Shown here one piece after another: positions 8,651 through 16,395 of a DNA stretch of 47,285 nt (its first letter is position 1; each line of letters opens with the position of its first letter). The stretch lies in the NCBI GenBank assembly GCA_025362815.1, contig JANYFG010000054.1:1-47285 (forward strand), in the 5' to 3' direction. The notes beneath the pieces were generated by a model, which saw only the letters and a list, made by a program, of their open reading frames with translations, was not told the DNA's origin and searched no databases. The position numbers and the translations under genes were made by a program. Source of the DNA: Rhodospirillales bacterium. Lineage in GTDB: Bacteria; Pseudomonadota; Alphaproteobacteria; Acetobacterales; Acetobacteraceae.

Positions 8651-10360
8651 TCAAACCACCGTCCCCGCCGCGCCGGCCAGGCTCGCCACCTCCACCGGTG
8701 CCGCCAGATCCTCCGGCACCGCACACAGCCCCAGGCGCACGCTCCATCGCCCCAGCGCCGGATCCGCGGTCACGACCGCAAAGGGAATGGCGACGAGACA
8801 GCCCATCATGAACGGCCACGCATAGACCAGCAGGGCAGGGGAGACCACCAGCAACGAAAGGGACAGACCCGCGCCGAACAGGGTCTGCGGCCAGAACGCC
8901 CGTGCCGCCTCGCCCCACGAAACCGCCCGGGCGTCGCGCACCTGCCCGCTCCACCGCGTGGCATGTCCCAGCAGCAGGCTCGCGATGAACATGGCGGTGG
9001 TGAACGAGGTGATACTGCTTTGCAAAAGCGAGAACACGATCTCGCACGCAGCACCCAGAACGAGTTTCGCAAGCCCGCCATACCGGGCCACCCGCCGCCC
9101 GCTCGCGGCGGTATGGAGATACCCTCCCAGCTTCGGCGCCAGCAGCATCAGCAGAAAGACCCCATAAAGGGCCGACAGATCCGCCTGCCGCGCCGGGCCG
9201 ATATCCCGCCACACCCACGCCGCCAGCGGCAGGATCGCCATCAGCAGGGTCCAGGCGGGAATGCCCACGAACATCAGCACGGCCCACACCAGCTGAAACC
9301 GGCTCACCGCCAGCAGCCCCTTCATCCCCACCAGGCGTATGTATTGCAGATTCCCCTGGCACCACCGCGTGTCGCGGCGGATGTATTCCAGAATGGTCGG
9401 CGGGTTGTCCTCCCACGACCCCCCGGTGCGCGTCTGCAGCCGCACCGTGTAGCCGGCGCGACGCATCAGCACCGCCTCCACCTGATCGTGCGACAGGATA
9501 TGCCCGCCGAACGGCGGCGCGCCCGCAAGCACCGGCAGGCGGCAATGCGCGCGAAACGGGGCGATGCGCAGGATCGCGTTATGCCCCCAGAAAGGCCCGC
9601 AATCATGCGTCCACCAGGCCTGTCCCGCGGTGTTGGTCCGCATGCCGTGGCGCATGCCGAACTGGAACATCCGCGCGAACACGCTTGCGGCCGGCAATCC
9701 CACCACCAGGCCCTGCACGATGCCGATCCGCAGGTCGGCCTGCATGATACGCACGAGATCGACAACGGCCTCGCCCGACATCAGGCTGTCGGCATCCAGC
9801 GCCACCATCACGTCGAAATCGTCGCCATGCCGGTCGCAGAATTCCATCACGTTGCCGGCCTTGTAGCCGGTGTTCTCCGAACGACGCCGGTAATGGATCC
9901 GCCCCGGCTGGGCATCGAGGGCCCGCCATGCCGCCACGCCCGCTTCCTCGCGCCGCGCGATCTCCGGATCGGAGCTGTCGCTGAGCACGAAATACGACAT
10001 GTGCGCGCTGTTCTTCGTGGCATCCAGGCTGGCTTGCACGATGCGAAGCCGCGCCAGCGCCCGGGCCGGGTCCTCGTTGCGCAATGTCATCACAATGGCG
10101 GTCCGCAGCGAGATCGGCATGGCCTGTGCTGCCACCGGGCGCCGGTCGAACAGCAGGTAAAGACCGATCGCCGACGTCCAGAATCCCAGCACGCTCCAGG
10201 GCAGGAACACGGCGGCGCAGATCAGCACCACAAGGCCCAGCGGCGAGAACCCCACCCCGTAGGCCAACGCCGCCAACATGGCGCCATAGCTTGCCACGTT
10301 CACGAGCAAAAACATCAGCCGGCGCAGTCGCAGGCCCTGGGGGGTGACGGTGGGGATCAT
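8651..10360 (-). CDS. opgH: membrane glucosyltransferase OpgH/MdoH-like
   Basis: A 569-residue inner-membrane GT2 glycosyltransferase related to OpgH, which polymerises UDP-glucose into periplasmic glucans. Two or three membrane segments occur at about residues 15-75, then the cytoplasmic catalytic domain with AIVMTLRNEDP, the metal-binding LDADSLMSG (about 188), a GGHILSHDQVEA block and the acceptor motif RRDTRWCQGNLQY (about 330). Several more membrane helices follow. It is shorter than the enterobacterial enzyme (about 850 residues), lacking most of the long N-terminal cytoplasmic region. The ATG at 10360 gives the best start; an upstream in-frame ATG would run into the divergent gene. The usual partner opgG is not present. 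Confidence 0.9.
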   Translation of the reverse strand: MIPTVTPQGLRLRRLMFLLVNVASYGAMLAALAYGVGFSPLGLVVLICAAVFLPWSVLGFWTSAIGLYLLFDRRPVAAQAMPISLRTAIVMTLRNEDPARALARLRIVQASLDATKNSAHMSYFVLSDSSDPEIARREEAGVAAWRALDAQPGRIHYRRRSENTGYKAGNVMEFCDRHGDDFDVMVALDADSLMSGEAVVDLVRIMQADLRIGIVQGLVVGLPAASVFARMFQFGMRHGMRTNTAGQAWWTHDCGPFWGHNAILRIAPFRAHCRLPVLAGAPPFGGHILSHDQVEAVLMRRAGYTVRLQTRTGGSWEDNPPTILEYIRRDTRWCQGNLQYIRLVGMKGLLAVSRFQLVWAVLMFVGIPAWTLLMAILPLAAWVWRDIGPARQADLSALYGVFLLMLLAPKLGGYLHTAASGRRVARYGGLAKLVLGAACEIVFSLLQSSITSFTTAMFIASLLLGHATRWSGQVRDARAVSWGEAARAFWPQTLFGAGLSLSLLVVSPALLVYAWPFMMGCLVAIPFAVVTADPALGRWSVRLGLCAVPEDLAAPVEVASLAGAAGTVV

Positions 10361-10402
10361 TTGCGCTTTGTTCCGGGAATGAAGACGAACGCGATCTCGG
10401 CG

Positions 10403-11371
10403 ATGGCAGTCTGGTATCACGCGAAGGGCGAAGTCGTCCTGCGGCGTTCGGAGCTGGCGGAGCCGGGGCCGGACACGGCGCGGGTGCGCACGCTTTATTC
10501 CGGCATCAGCCGCGGCACCGAACGACTGGTGCTGGACGGACTCGTGCCGCCCGGCGAGGCGGAGCGCATGCGGGCGCCGCTGCAGGAAGGCAATTTCCCG
10601 TTCCCGGTCAAATACGGCTACTGCGCCGTGGGCGTGGTCGAAGCGGGTCCGCCGTCATGGCTCGGCCGCACGGTATTTTGCCTGCATCCGCACCAAGACC
10701 GTTTCGTGGCGCCGGTGGCGATGCTGGCAGCCGTGCCGGCCGACGTGCCGCCCCGCCGCGCCACGCTCGCCGCCAACATGGAAACCGCATTGAACGCCCT
10801 GTGGGATTCCGGCGCCGGCCCGTGCGACCGCATTGCGGTGATCGGCGGGGGGGTGGTGGGTCTGCTGGTGGCCTTCCTCGCCGCACGGCTGCCGGGCGCC
10901 GTCGTCACGCTGGTGGATGTCAACGCGGCCCGCGCCCACCTGGCCGCCGCGTTCGGTGCGGGTTTTGCCCTGCCCGCGCATGCGCCGGACGCGTGCGATG
11001 TGGTGTTTCACGCCAGCGCCTCCGAGGCGGGGCTTTCCACAGCCATCGGCTGTGCCGGCGACGAGGCCACGGTGGTCGAGCTCAGTTGGTATGGCGACCG
11101 CGCCGTGTCCGTCCAACTCGGCGGCGCGTTCCACAGCCGGCGGCTGCGGCTGATCGCAAGCCAGGTGGGGCAGGTGGCCCCGTCGCGCCGTCCGCGCTGG
11201 CCTTACGCACGCCGACTGGACGCGGCTTTGAACCTGCTTCGATGCGACGCGCTGGACGCGCTGGTGGCCGACAGCATCGACCTCGCCGACGTGCCGGTAC
11301 ATATGCCAAAACTGTTGAAGAACCAACCTCTTGGCCTCGCTCCGGTCATCCGTTACGCAGGCGCGGAATGA
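10403..11371 (+). CDS. zinc-less MDR dehydrogenase, BchC-like, of a pterin-type cluster
   Basis: A 322-residue medium-chain dehydrogenase/reductase relative. The Rossmann fold is clear (VIGGGVVGLLVAFLAARLPG, about 145-165, then VTLVDVN). The catalytic zinc GHE motif is replaced by KYGYCAVG (70-77) and the four structural-zinc cysteines are missing, so zinc-dependent alcohol oxidation is doubtful. GISRGTERLVLDG and the SQVGQVAPSRRPRW block are typical of a subfamily related to BchC. MAVWYHAKGE matches the usual start; an in-frame ATG at 10379 would add eight residues and leave only 18 bp to divergent opgH. The PTPS-like gene starts 28 bp downstream, pointing to a shared operon. The reaction is unknown. 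Confidence 0.82.
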   Translation: MAVWYHAKGEVVLRRSELAEPGPDTARVRTLYSGISRGTERLVLDGLVPPGEAERMRAPLQEGNFPFPVKYGYCAVGVVEAGPPSWLGRTVFCLHPHQDRFVAPVAMLAAVPADVPPRRATLAANMETALNALWDSGAGPCDRIAVIGGGVVGLLVAFLAARLPGAVVTLVDVNAARAHLAAAFGAGFALPAHAPDACDVVFHASASEAGLSTAIGCAGDEATVVELSWYGDRAVSVQLGGAFHSRRLRLIASQVGQVAPSRRPRWPYARRLDAALNLLRCDALDALVADSIDLADVPVHMPKLLKNQPLGLAPVIRYAGAE

Positions 11372-11399
11372 TACCCCCCTGAGTTCCGGAAACCGCCTA

Positions 11400-11816
11400 A
11401 TGTATGCCGTCGAAGTCCGCGATGCGATCATGATCGCCCACTCCCTGCCCGATCCGTTCTTTGGTCCAGCCGCCAACAAGCACGGCGCCACCTTCGTGGT
11501 GGATGTGACGTTCCTGCGCGAGGCGCTGACCGCGCAGAATGTCGTGATCGACATCGGCGCCGCGCAGACCGCTCTCAAAGCCGTGCTGGGGCCGCTCAAC
11601 TACCAGGACCTCGATGCGATCGCAGCGTTCGCGGGCCACCTCACCACCACCGAATTCCTGTGCCGCCACATCTTCGATGCCATGCACCAGGCGATCGGGC
11701 GCGGCGAACTCGGCCACGGCGCCGAGGCGCTGTCCGCCATGCGGGTCACGTTGTCGGAAACCCACCTGGCAAAGGCCTGGTTCGAAGGCGCGGTCCACGG
11801 GAAGATCAGCGGCTGA
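11400..11816 (+). CDS. 6-carboxytetrahydropterin synthase/PTPS-like protein with altered active site
   Basis: A 138-residue single-domain T-fold protein of the QueD/PTPS family, which acts on dihydroneopterin triphosphate. Family landmarks are present: IMIAHSLP with His14, VVIDIGAAQTALKAVLGPL, TTTEFL, and the pterin-anchoring glutamate in TLSETHL (Glu120). Key residues differ by ungapped alignment with QueD. The zinc motif HGH reads H28-G-A30. The catalytic cysteine four residues before it is Ala24. The Asp-His pair in LDH is Asn67-Tyr68. Pterin binding looks kept but classical catalysis does not. It sits between a dehydrogenase and a glycosyltransferase; its TGA shares an A with the next ATG, implying coupled translation. 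Alternative: a ligand-binding or new-chemistry paralogue. Confidence 0.85.
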   Translation: MYAVEVRDAIMIAHSLPDPFFGPAANKHGATFVVDVTFLREALTAQNVVIDIGAAQTALKAVLGPLNYQDLDAIAAFAGHLTTTEFLCRHIFDAMHQAIGRGELGHGAEALSAMRVTLSETHLAKAWFEGAVHGKISG

Positions 11817-12862
11817 TGCGCGCCGCGTATTTCGCCATTCCCGGTGATCTCGCGTCCCCCACCGGCGGCTACGAATACGCCCGCCGCGTGCTCCGCGCGC
11901 TGCCCGCTCTGCGCCACATTGCCCTGCCGGACGGATTTCCGCACCCCTCCGAGGAGGATCTGCGCGTCACCGCCGCGATCCTGGCCGGCCTTCCGCGCGA
12001 CGCCGTGGTGCTGATCGACGGCCTGGCATTCGGCGCCCTGCCGGATTCCTGCCTTGCGCCCGTCCGGGCCACGATGGTGGCGCTGGTCCATCATCCGCTG
12101 TGTCTCGAAGCCGGTTTGTCATCGGGCCGTGCCGCAGCCCTGCGCGACAGCGAGCGCCGCGCGCTGGCCTATGCATCGCACGTCATCACCACCTCCGCGT
12201 CCACCGCCACCTGGCTCGCAAACGCCTTCGGCGTCCCCCGGTCCCAGCTGAGCGTGGCCGAGCCCGGAACCGATCAACGGGCGGTCGCACCGCCGCGCGT
12301 CCTCACCAGCCCGATCCGGCTTTTGTCGGTGGGCGCCGTCACGCCACGCAAGGGCTACGACGTTCTGGTGGCGGCCGTGGACGGGCTCGTCACGCAGAAC
12401 TGGACGCTCGCCATCGTGGGCGACCTGTCACGCGACCGCTTTTGTGTGTCCGCCCTGCGCGAGGCCATCGCGCAAAGCGGCGCCGCGGCCCGGATCTCGC
12501 TGGAAGGCGCGGTGGATGAAGACCGTCTCGAAGCGTTCTACGCCACCGCCGACATCTTCGTCTCGGCCTCGCGCCATGAAGGCTACGGCATGGCGGTGGC
12601 CACCGCCCTCGCGCACGGGCTGCCGTTGGTGGCAACAGAATCGGGCGCCCTGGCCCACACCATTCCCCCCGGCGCCTCGCTCCGCTGCCGCGCCGGCGAC
12701 ATTTCCGGCCTGCGCACGGCCATCGGCCGGATGATGGACGAACCGGCCCTGCGCATCGCCTGCGCCACCGCCGCGCTGAAAGCGGGACTGGCCCTGCCGT
12801 GCTGGAAACAGACGGTGGGCAGTATCTCGGCCGTGCTCGACCGTTACGATGAGAGTATTTGA
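11816..12862 (+). CDS. GT4-type glycosyltransferase
   Basis: A 348-residue GT-B glycosyltransferase of family GT4. The N-terminal domain begins MRAAYFAIPGDLASPTGGYEYARR with the donor-side glycine loop. The C-terminal domain has RLLSVGAVTPRKGYDVLVAA and VSASRHEGYGMAVATALAHG. In most GT4 enzymes this last block is an EX7E motif; here the first Glu is Glu255, but the second position is Thr263, an unusual substitution. No membrane segments are evident. Its start overlaps the stop of the PTPS-like gene (TGATG), so it probably glycosylates the product of that pathway; donor and acceptor are not deducible. A hairpin repeat follows the stop. Confidence 0.88.
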   Translation: MRAAYFAIPGDLASPTGGYEYARRVLRALPALRHIALPDGFPHPSEEDLRVTAAILAGLPRDAVVLIDGLAFGALPDSCLAPVRATMVALVHHPLCLEAGLSSGRAAALRDSERRALAYASHVITTSASTATWLANAFGVPRSQLSVAEPGTDQRAVAPPRVLTSPIRLLSVGAVTPRKGYDVLVAAVDGLVTQNWTLAIVGDLSRDRFCVSALREAIAQSGAAARISLEGAVDEDRLEAFYATADIFVSASRHEGYGMAVATALAHGLPLVATESGALAHTIPPGASLRCRAGDISGLRTAIGRMMDEPALRIACATAALKAGLALPCWKQTVGSISAVLDRYDESI

Positions 12863-12876
12863 TGCGAACTCAAGAT

Positions 12877-12906
12877 GCTCTTTTGTGAACAAAAGAACCA
12901 AAAAAC
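12877..12906 (+). repeat. half module of BIME-like hairpin repeat (type A)
   Basis: An imperfect hairpin with arms GCTCTTTTG and CAAAAGAAC around a TGAA loop, followed by CAAAAAAC. The same sequence, with a perfect GTTCTTTTG arm, occurs at 20025, 32272 and 41988. Here it lies in the 49-bp gap between two convergent genes and may act as a shared transcription terminator. No type B partner hairpin is seen on the other side. Confidence 0.8.
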
Positions 12907-12911
12907 TTCAT

Positions 12912-13619
12912 TCATTTTCTGCACGTTAGATCGCACGCGAAGAGGACATCGCCGTCAGGGAACACGTGTGTCCTCGTCGGCGGCCGCAGCGCCTCGTCCA
13001 CCTTGGCGATGGGCCGCAGATCGATGCCGGCACGCCCCGATCCGAGGATGACCGGCGCCAGCAGCACATGCAGAATATCCACCGCGCCGGCATCGATGAA
13101 CCGCGAAATCGTATCCGACCCACCTTCGATCAGAATCCGGCGCAGGCCCCTGGCGAACAACGCCGCCACGATGTCGTGCGGTGCCAGGCCATGAGGCCCC
13201 GGCGCCACCACGATGGGCACCACGCCGTCCCGCCGCCCGCCATCTCGTAGCACGTCATCTCGTCCGGTCACGTGGTAGCGAGCCGCGCCGGTGTCGTGAA
13301 AACACCGAGCCCCCTCGGGCATCCGCCCGTTCGGATCGATCACCACCCGCGCCGGGTCGGCCCCCACCACGCGTCGCACCGTCAAATACGGGTCGTCGGC
13401 GAGCACGGTCCCCACGCCCACCACCACAGCGTCCACCGCGGCGCGCAGCGCGTGCAGATGATCCAGGGCGTGGCGGCCATTGATCCACTGGCTGTGGCCA
13501 GACACCGTCGCGATCCGCCCATCGAGAGACTGTCCAAGCTGGGCGATCACCAACGGACGCTCGCCCGAAGCCGCCTTGATCTCGGCCAGGCACGCCTGCG
13601 CGATATCTCCACCGACCAT
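12912..13619 (-). CDS. RibD C-terminal/DHFR-fold reductase
   Basis: A 235-residue protein consisting of the reductase half of RibD, with a dihydrofolate-reductase-like fold using NAD(P)H. Signatures are LGQSLDGRIATVSGHSQWINGRHALDHLHALRAAVDAVVVGVGTVLADDPYLTVR at about 25-80 (split here only by the reader's eye), and LRRILIEGGSDTISRFIDAG near the end. The deaminase domain of bifunctional RibD is missing. It converges on the dehydrogenase-PTPS-GT4 operon, and such stand-alone reductases reduce pyrimidine or pteridine intermediates, so it likely belongs to the same pathway. The start at 13619 was chosen because longer frames run into the tRNA gene. Confidence 0.87.
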   Translation of the reverse strand: MVGGDIAQACLAEIKAASGERPLVIAQLGQSLDGRIATVSGHSQWINGRHALDHLHALRAAVDAVVVGVGTVLADDPYLTVRRVVGADPARVVIDPNGRMPEGARCFHDTGAARYHVTGRDDVLRDGGRRDGVVPIVVAPGPHGLAPHDIVAALFARGLRRILIEGGSDTISRFIDAGAVDILHVLLAPVILGSGRAGIDLRPIAKVDEALRPPTRTHVFPDGDVLFACDLTCRK

Positions 13620-13704
13620 CGTGCTTGCCAATCCGTAACGTCTGGCACCTGGATATAGCGCGGCCCCGGTTTTCGCGAGGGGGGGCGTCCTGCGAATAAC
13701 AGGC

Positions 13705-13778
13705 TGGAGGTCCGGGCCGGAATCGAACCGGCATTCACGGATTTGCAATCCGTTGCATCACCACTCTGCCACCGGACC
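13705..13778 (-). tRNA. tRNA-Cys (anticodon GCA)
   Basis: Read on the minus strand, the acceptor arm pairs GGTCCGG with CCGGACC. The anticodon loop is TTGCAAA on a five-base-pair ACGGA/TCCGT stem, giving anticodon GCA. The T arm carries GGTTCGATTCC. A discriminator T and an encoded CCA end the gene. It is 74 bases long including CCA and folds as a normal cloverleaf. A TTGACC/GATAAG promoter stands just upstream. Confidence 0.96.
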
Positions 13779-13819
13779 AACGGTCGCACGGGCCAGCCGG
13801 TCCCGTTCGTGAGGGGGGC

Positions 13820-13849
13820 CTTATCGGGCGTTCGGGGTGGCTGGGTCAA
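13820..13849 (-). promoter_or_regulatory. sigma-70-type promoter of tRNA-Cys
   Basis: On the minus strand there is TTGACC (13849-13844), an 18-base spacer, then GATAAG (13825-13820), ending about 40 bases before the mature 5' end of tRNA-Cys. The match to -35 and -10 consensus and the position support a housekeeping promoter. It is a pattern match only. Confidence 0.5.
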
Positions 13850-14005
13850 GCCCGCGCATCGCCCAGGTCATTGTTCACCCGCCAGGCGTCCGGGCTGGCG
13901 CGATCGGCATTCGGTGCTATCCGAGTTGGCGCGCTACGCTGCGGCGCGGTATGATGTCGCGCGCTCCCGCCGGCGCGTGCGATCTGCGAATGGACAAGCC
14001 CCGGA

Positions 14006-14677
14006 ATGACATTCTCTGAGACCCCCGATTTCGCCGCCGCCAGAGGCATGATGGTGGACAGCCAGGTTCGCCCGAACAAGGTCACCAACGCCCGGGTGAT
14101 CGCCGCCATGCGCGCGCTGCCGCGTGAGATGTTCCTGCCGCCGAGCCTGCAGGCCCGCGCCTACGCCGACGACAACGTGCCGCTGGCCCATGGCCGCGTG
14201 CTGCCGGCGCCCATGGTGATCGCCCGCATGGTGCAGTTCACCCTGCTCGAAGGCGGCACGAACATCCTCGTTGTCGGCGCCGGCACCGGCTACGGTGCGG
14301 CCGTCCTGGCCGCCTGCGGCACCAAGGTGACGGCGGTCGAAGACGACGCCGATCTGCTGGCCATCGCACGGCCGGCCTGGGCCGCCTACGCCCCCGGCGT
14401 CACCTTGTTCGAAGGCCCCATCGCCGCCGGTGCACCCACGGGGGCGCCCTATGACGGCCTGTTCGTCGAAGGCGCGGTTCACACCCTTCCCCAAACCCTG
14501 GTCGACCAGCTGGCGCCTGGCGGCCTGGTGGTGATGGTGCGCTGCGAGGCCGGCCTGCGCATGGGCCAGGCGGTCATCGGCCGCAAGGCGCCGGGCGGGA
14601 TGAGCTTCGTTCCGGTGTTCGACTACGCCTTGCCGCCGTTGCCCGCTTTGCGCCCGGCGCCAGAATTTGTCTTTTGA
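14006..14677 (+). CDS. pcm: protein-L-isoaspartate O-methyltransferase family protein
   Basis: A 223-residue class I SAM-dependent methyltransferase of the Pcm family. Pcm repairs isoaspartyl residues in damaged proteins. Visible features are ARGMMVDSQVRPNKVTNARVIAAM and LPREMFLP near the N-terminus, and SAM motif I as ILVVGAGTGYGAAVLAACG (about residues 88-106) followed by VTAVEDDADL. The usual Pcm catalytic loop is less well conserved in this alphaproteobacterial variant, so the repair activity is probable rather than sure. It lies 154 bp upstream of the TolC gene, an arrangement often seen in the class. Confidence 0.87.
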   Translation: MTFSETPDFAAARGMMVDSQVRPNKVTNARVIAAMRALPREMFLPPSLQARAYADDNVPLAHGRVLPAPMVIARMVQFTLLEGGTNILVVGAGTGYGAAVLAACGTKVTAVEDDADLLAIARPAWAAYAPGVTLFEGPIAAGAPTGAPYDGLFVEGAVHTLPQTLVDQLAPGGLVVMVRCEAGLRMGQAVIGRKAPGGMSFVPVFDYALPPLPALRPAPEFVF

Positions 14678-14831
14678 CGCCGGCTTCCGGCGTTTGTGCT
14701 GAAAACCAATCCGCCGGGGCGCGCCGTCGGTAAAACAATGGCGGACCGGCATCGGCTATGGCACATAAATGAAGCTGCGCTGGAGCAGGCCATCCCTGGG
14801 CTGACCTCGGCTGATTGCGGAGAGCGATGAT

Positions 14832-16277
14832 ATGCATGTGACGCGACGTCCCGCCCAGTTCGCCCACCCCCATCGTGTCACGCGCGTTCGCATGGCCCTG
14901 CTCGGTGCCGTATTCGGCGCCCTGGCGCTCACGCCCGGCCTCGCTTTGGCCCAGTCCCGCACCCTGCAGGAGGCGCTGGCCGCGGCCTACTCGAACAACC
15001 CGTCGCTGCAGGCCGCCCGCGCCCAGCTTCGCGCCGTGGATGAAAACGTGCCGACCGCACTGGCGGGCTGGCGGCCCCAGGTGATCGTCAGCGGCACGGC
15101 AGGCACCGCGGTCGGCACCCAGACCTCGGGCACCACCGGTCGCGAAATCACCAACCAGCAGGGGCGCGCCATCGCCACCGGCTCGGCCACCGTCACCCAG
15201 CCGATCTATCGCGGCGGCCGTACCACCGCCGGCACCAACCGCGCCGAGAACCAGGTGATGACCCAGCGCGCCCGGCTGATCGCCAGCGAGGAGCAGCTCT
15301 TCTCCGACACCGTCTCCGCCTACGTGAACGTGATCTCCACCACGCAGATCCTGGCGTTGAACGGCAACAACGAGCAGGTGCTGCAACGCCAGCTCCAGGC
15401 CACCAACGACCGTTTCCGCGTGGGTGAGATCACCCGAACCGACGTCGCCCAGTCCGAGGCGGCCCTGGCCGGCGCCACCGCCACGCGCCAGACGGCCGAG
15501 GGCAATCTGCAAACCGCCCGCGCCACCTTCCAGCGCCTGGTCGGCGAACTGCCCGACAAGCTGGTGGAGCCGCAGCCGCTGAAGCTGCCCACTCGCACCC
15601 TCGAGGAAGCCAAGGCGCAGGCCGCCGGCAACAACCCCACGGTTGTCGCGGCCCTGTTCCAGAACGCCGCCGACAAAGACAATTTCGTCCTGCAATACGG
15701 CGCGCTGATGCCCACCCTCAGCATCCAGGGCACCGGCTCCTACACCCAGAACTCCACCCAGAAAAACGTCAGGACCGAAGGCGGCCAGGTGGTCGCCAGC
15801 CTGTCGGTGCCGATCTATCAGGGCGGCTCCGAATACGCCGCCATCCGCGCCGCGCGCCAGACCGAACAGCAAAGCCGTCGTCTGGTGGACGACGCCAGGC
15901 GCACAGCCGTCCAGCAGGCGATCAGCGCTTGGGAAACCTATCAGGCCGCGAAATCCACCATCGACAGCACGCGCACCCAGATCCGCTCCAACCAGATCGC
16001 CTTGGAAGGCACCCAGCGCGAGGCGATCGTGGGCAGCCGCACCACGCTGGACGTGCTGAACGCCGAGCAGACCTTGCTCAACAGTCGCACCACCCTGGTG
16101 CAGAATCTGTCCAGCCTCGTCACCGCGTCCTATCAGGTCACATCGGCCGTGGGCCGGCTTACTGCACGAGATCTTAACCTTCAGGTGCCACTCTACGACG
16201 AGACGGCCTACTATCAGGCCGTGCGGAATCGGTGGATCGGCACCGGGGACTACGCAACCGGGCAGCCCGGTCGCTGA
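14832..16277 (+). CDS. tolC: TolC family outer membrane efflux channel
   Basis: A 481-residue outer membrane factor that would form the trimeric exit duct of type I secretion or RND efflux systems. A signal peptide (MALLGAVFGALALTPGLALA, about 21-40) is followed by RTLQEALAAAYSNNPSLQAARAQLRAVDENV. Two homologous halves contain long alpha-helical heptad stretches (SEAALAGATATRQTAEGNLQ; AISAWETYQAAKSTIDSTR), as in TolC, and the second half ends VTSAVGRLTARDLNL. GGAGAG sits about ten bases before the chosen ATG. No inner-membrane partner is encoded nearby, so it may serve several systems. Confidence 0.93.
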   Translation: MHVTRRPAQFAHPHRVTRVRMALLGAVFGALALTPGLALAQSRTLQEALAAAYSNNPSLQAARAQLRAVDENVPTALAGWRPQVIVSGTAGTAVGTQTSGTTGREITNQQGRAIATGSATVTQPIYRGGRTTAGTNRAENQVMTQRARLIASEEQLFSDTVSAYVNVISTTQILALNGNNEQVLQRQLQATNDRFRVGEITRTDVAQSEAALAGATATRQTAEGNLQTARATFQRLVGELPDKLVEPQPLKLPTRTLEEAKAQAAGNNPTVVAALFQNAADKDNFVLQYGALMPTLSIQGTGSYTQNSTQKNVRTEGGQVVASLSVPIYQGGSEYAAIRAARQTEQQSRRLVDDARRTAVQQAISAWETYQAAKSTIDSTRTQIRSNQIALEGTQREAIVGSRTTLDVLNAEQTLLNSRTTLVQNLSSLVTASYQVTSAVGRLTARDLNLQVPLYDETAYYQAVRNRWIGTGDYATGQPGR

Positions 16278-16395
16278 AAACCCCGGAAAAGCGCGCCCCG
16301 GCATACCTTGGTTGTTCCTAAGGGGCCCGGAACCGCTTTAAGATGCCTCACCGATTTGTGATGGGCGAGACATCTTGCGGCGAGAGGGAATAGCG

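Noticed and set aside
11400..11816. Queuosine pathway QueD
   Set aside because: Catalytic and zinc residues are substituted and no queC, queE or queF accompanies it.
14574..16304. A 576-codon minus-strand frame opposite tolC
   Set aside because: Shadow frame; the plus strand encodes a complete TolC with signal peptide.
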